Positions 63,685-64,000 of a DNA stretch of 64,000 nt are shown here, piece by piece (positions within the stretch are counted from its first letter, which is position 1; every line of letters begins with the position of its first letter). The position numbers were made by a program, and so were the translations under genes. The DNA comes from Luteibacter rhizovicinus DSM 16549 (GTDB lineage: Bacteria; Pseudomonadota; Gammaproteobacteria; Xanthomonadales; Rhodanobacteraceae), in NCBI RefSeq assembly GCF_001887595.1, contig NZ_CP017480.1, positions 868,001-932,000 of the forward strand. Reading direction: 5' to 3'. The notes beneath the pieces were generated by a model. That model saw only the letters and a program-made list of their open reading frames with translations. It was not told where the DNA came from and searched no databases.

Positions 63685-64000
63685 TCAGGCCACGGCTTGT
63701 TCGACGAGGGTGCCCTTGTCGAGGTGCAGCGTGTGGTTGGCGTACTCGGCGGCCTTGGGATCGTGAGTGACCATCACGATGGTCTTGCCGTGCTCGCGAT
63801 TGAGTTCGCGCAGGAGACCAAGGATGTCCTCGGCGGACTGCCGGTCGAGATCGCCGGTCGGCTCATCGCAGACGAGCAGTGTCGGATCGGACACGATGGC
63901 CCGGGCAATCGCCACGCGCTGCTGCTGACCACCGGAGAGTTCCGACGGTTTGTGCGTGGCGCGATCGGAGAGGCCCACCAGTTGCAACGCGATCGATGCA
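63685..64000 (-). CDS. ABC transporter ATP-binding protein (partial, 5' end off the window)
   Basis: The visible C-terminal 105 or so residues have a signature [16 protein letters not shown], Walker [13 protein letters not shown], an H-loop VMVTHDP and the end [10 protein letters not shown]. This is the LolD/MacB type. The start and Walker A lie beyond position 64000. It drives the two permeases downstream. Confidence 0.93.
   Translation of the reverse strand, partial: ASIALQLVGLSDRATHKPSELSGGQQQRVAIARAIVSDPTLLVCDEPTGDLDRQSAEDILGLLRELNREHGKTIVMVTHDPKAAEYANHTLHLDKGTLVEQAVA

Overview
The window is a 64 kb piece of a high-GC chromosome from a Gram-negative, probably a gammaproteobacterium of the Xanthomonadales/Rhodanobacteraceae type (Luteibacter, Dyella, Rhodanobacter). 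This is inferred from gene content and style: TonB-dependent receptors, an RND efflux operon, a RimB-RimK pair, thiS-thiG-trmB linkage, an SAH riboswitch before ahcY, and a scattered REP family. No 16S or other formal marker is present, so the genus is not proven. Coding density is about 90 percent. Almost everything is chromosomal housekeeping or accessory metabolism; the only mobile-element trace is a small tRNA-Gly-associated remnant.

Layout. 1-4.4 kb holds the tail of an unknown gene with a terminator, a secreted alpha/beta hydrolase, a DUF4142 protein, a secreted HAF-like repeat protein and two small proteins. 4.5-13.6 kb is a complete D-xylose module: a minus-strand xylA-xylB-xylF-xylG-xylH operon (isomerase, kinase, ABC importer) diverging from xylR and an aldose 1-epimerase. 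13.6-20.4 kb carries uup, a chemoreceptor and ppc. 20.5-25.5 kb holds two methyl-cycle genes, ahcY under an SAH riboswitch and metF under a promoter with a perfect long palindrome, flanking a LysR / NmrA-like / DoxX-like cassette. 25.5-27 kb has a small secreted protein and ilvE.

27.1-34 kb is the most interesting block: on one strand, a two-component system, a TonB-dependent receptor, a secreted phytase-like esterase and a secreted CYTH-like protein, with a tandem repeat resembling a Pho box in the receptor promoter. I propose it as a candidate outer-membrane uptake and processing locus, possibly for phosphorylated compounds. 34.2-40.2 kb has rimB-rimK, an MFS symporter, a HAD phosphatase, a hemerythrin, an acyltransferase and a lipoprotein. 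40.2-48.3 kb is a tripartite RND efflux operon with its own two-component system, preceded by an 11-bp-period direct repeat. 49.3-51.6 kb is the decayed island: a tyrosine recombinase next to tRNA-Gly, an N-terminal AAA-ATPase fragment and a 57-residue protein.

51.7-64 kb contains a Gly/Asn-rich secreted protein, thiS-thiG-trmB, poxB, an SLC13-type transporter, a Rieske protein, an Ada-like alkyltransferase, an EamA exporter and a MacB-type ABC system cut by the window end. A 23-base REP motif occurs at least six times, twice as inverted pairs; one copy is translated inside a gene and another supplies a stop codon.
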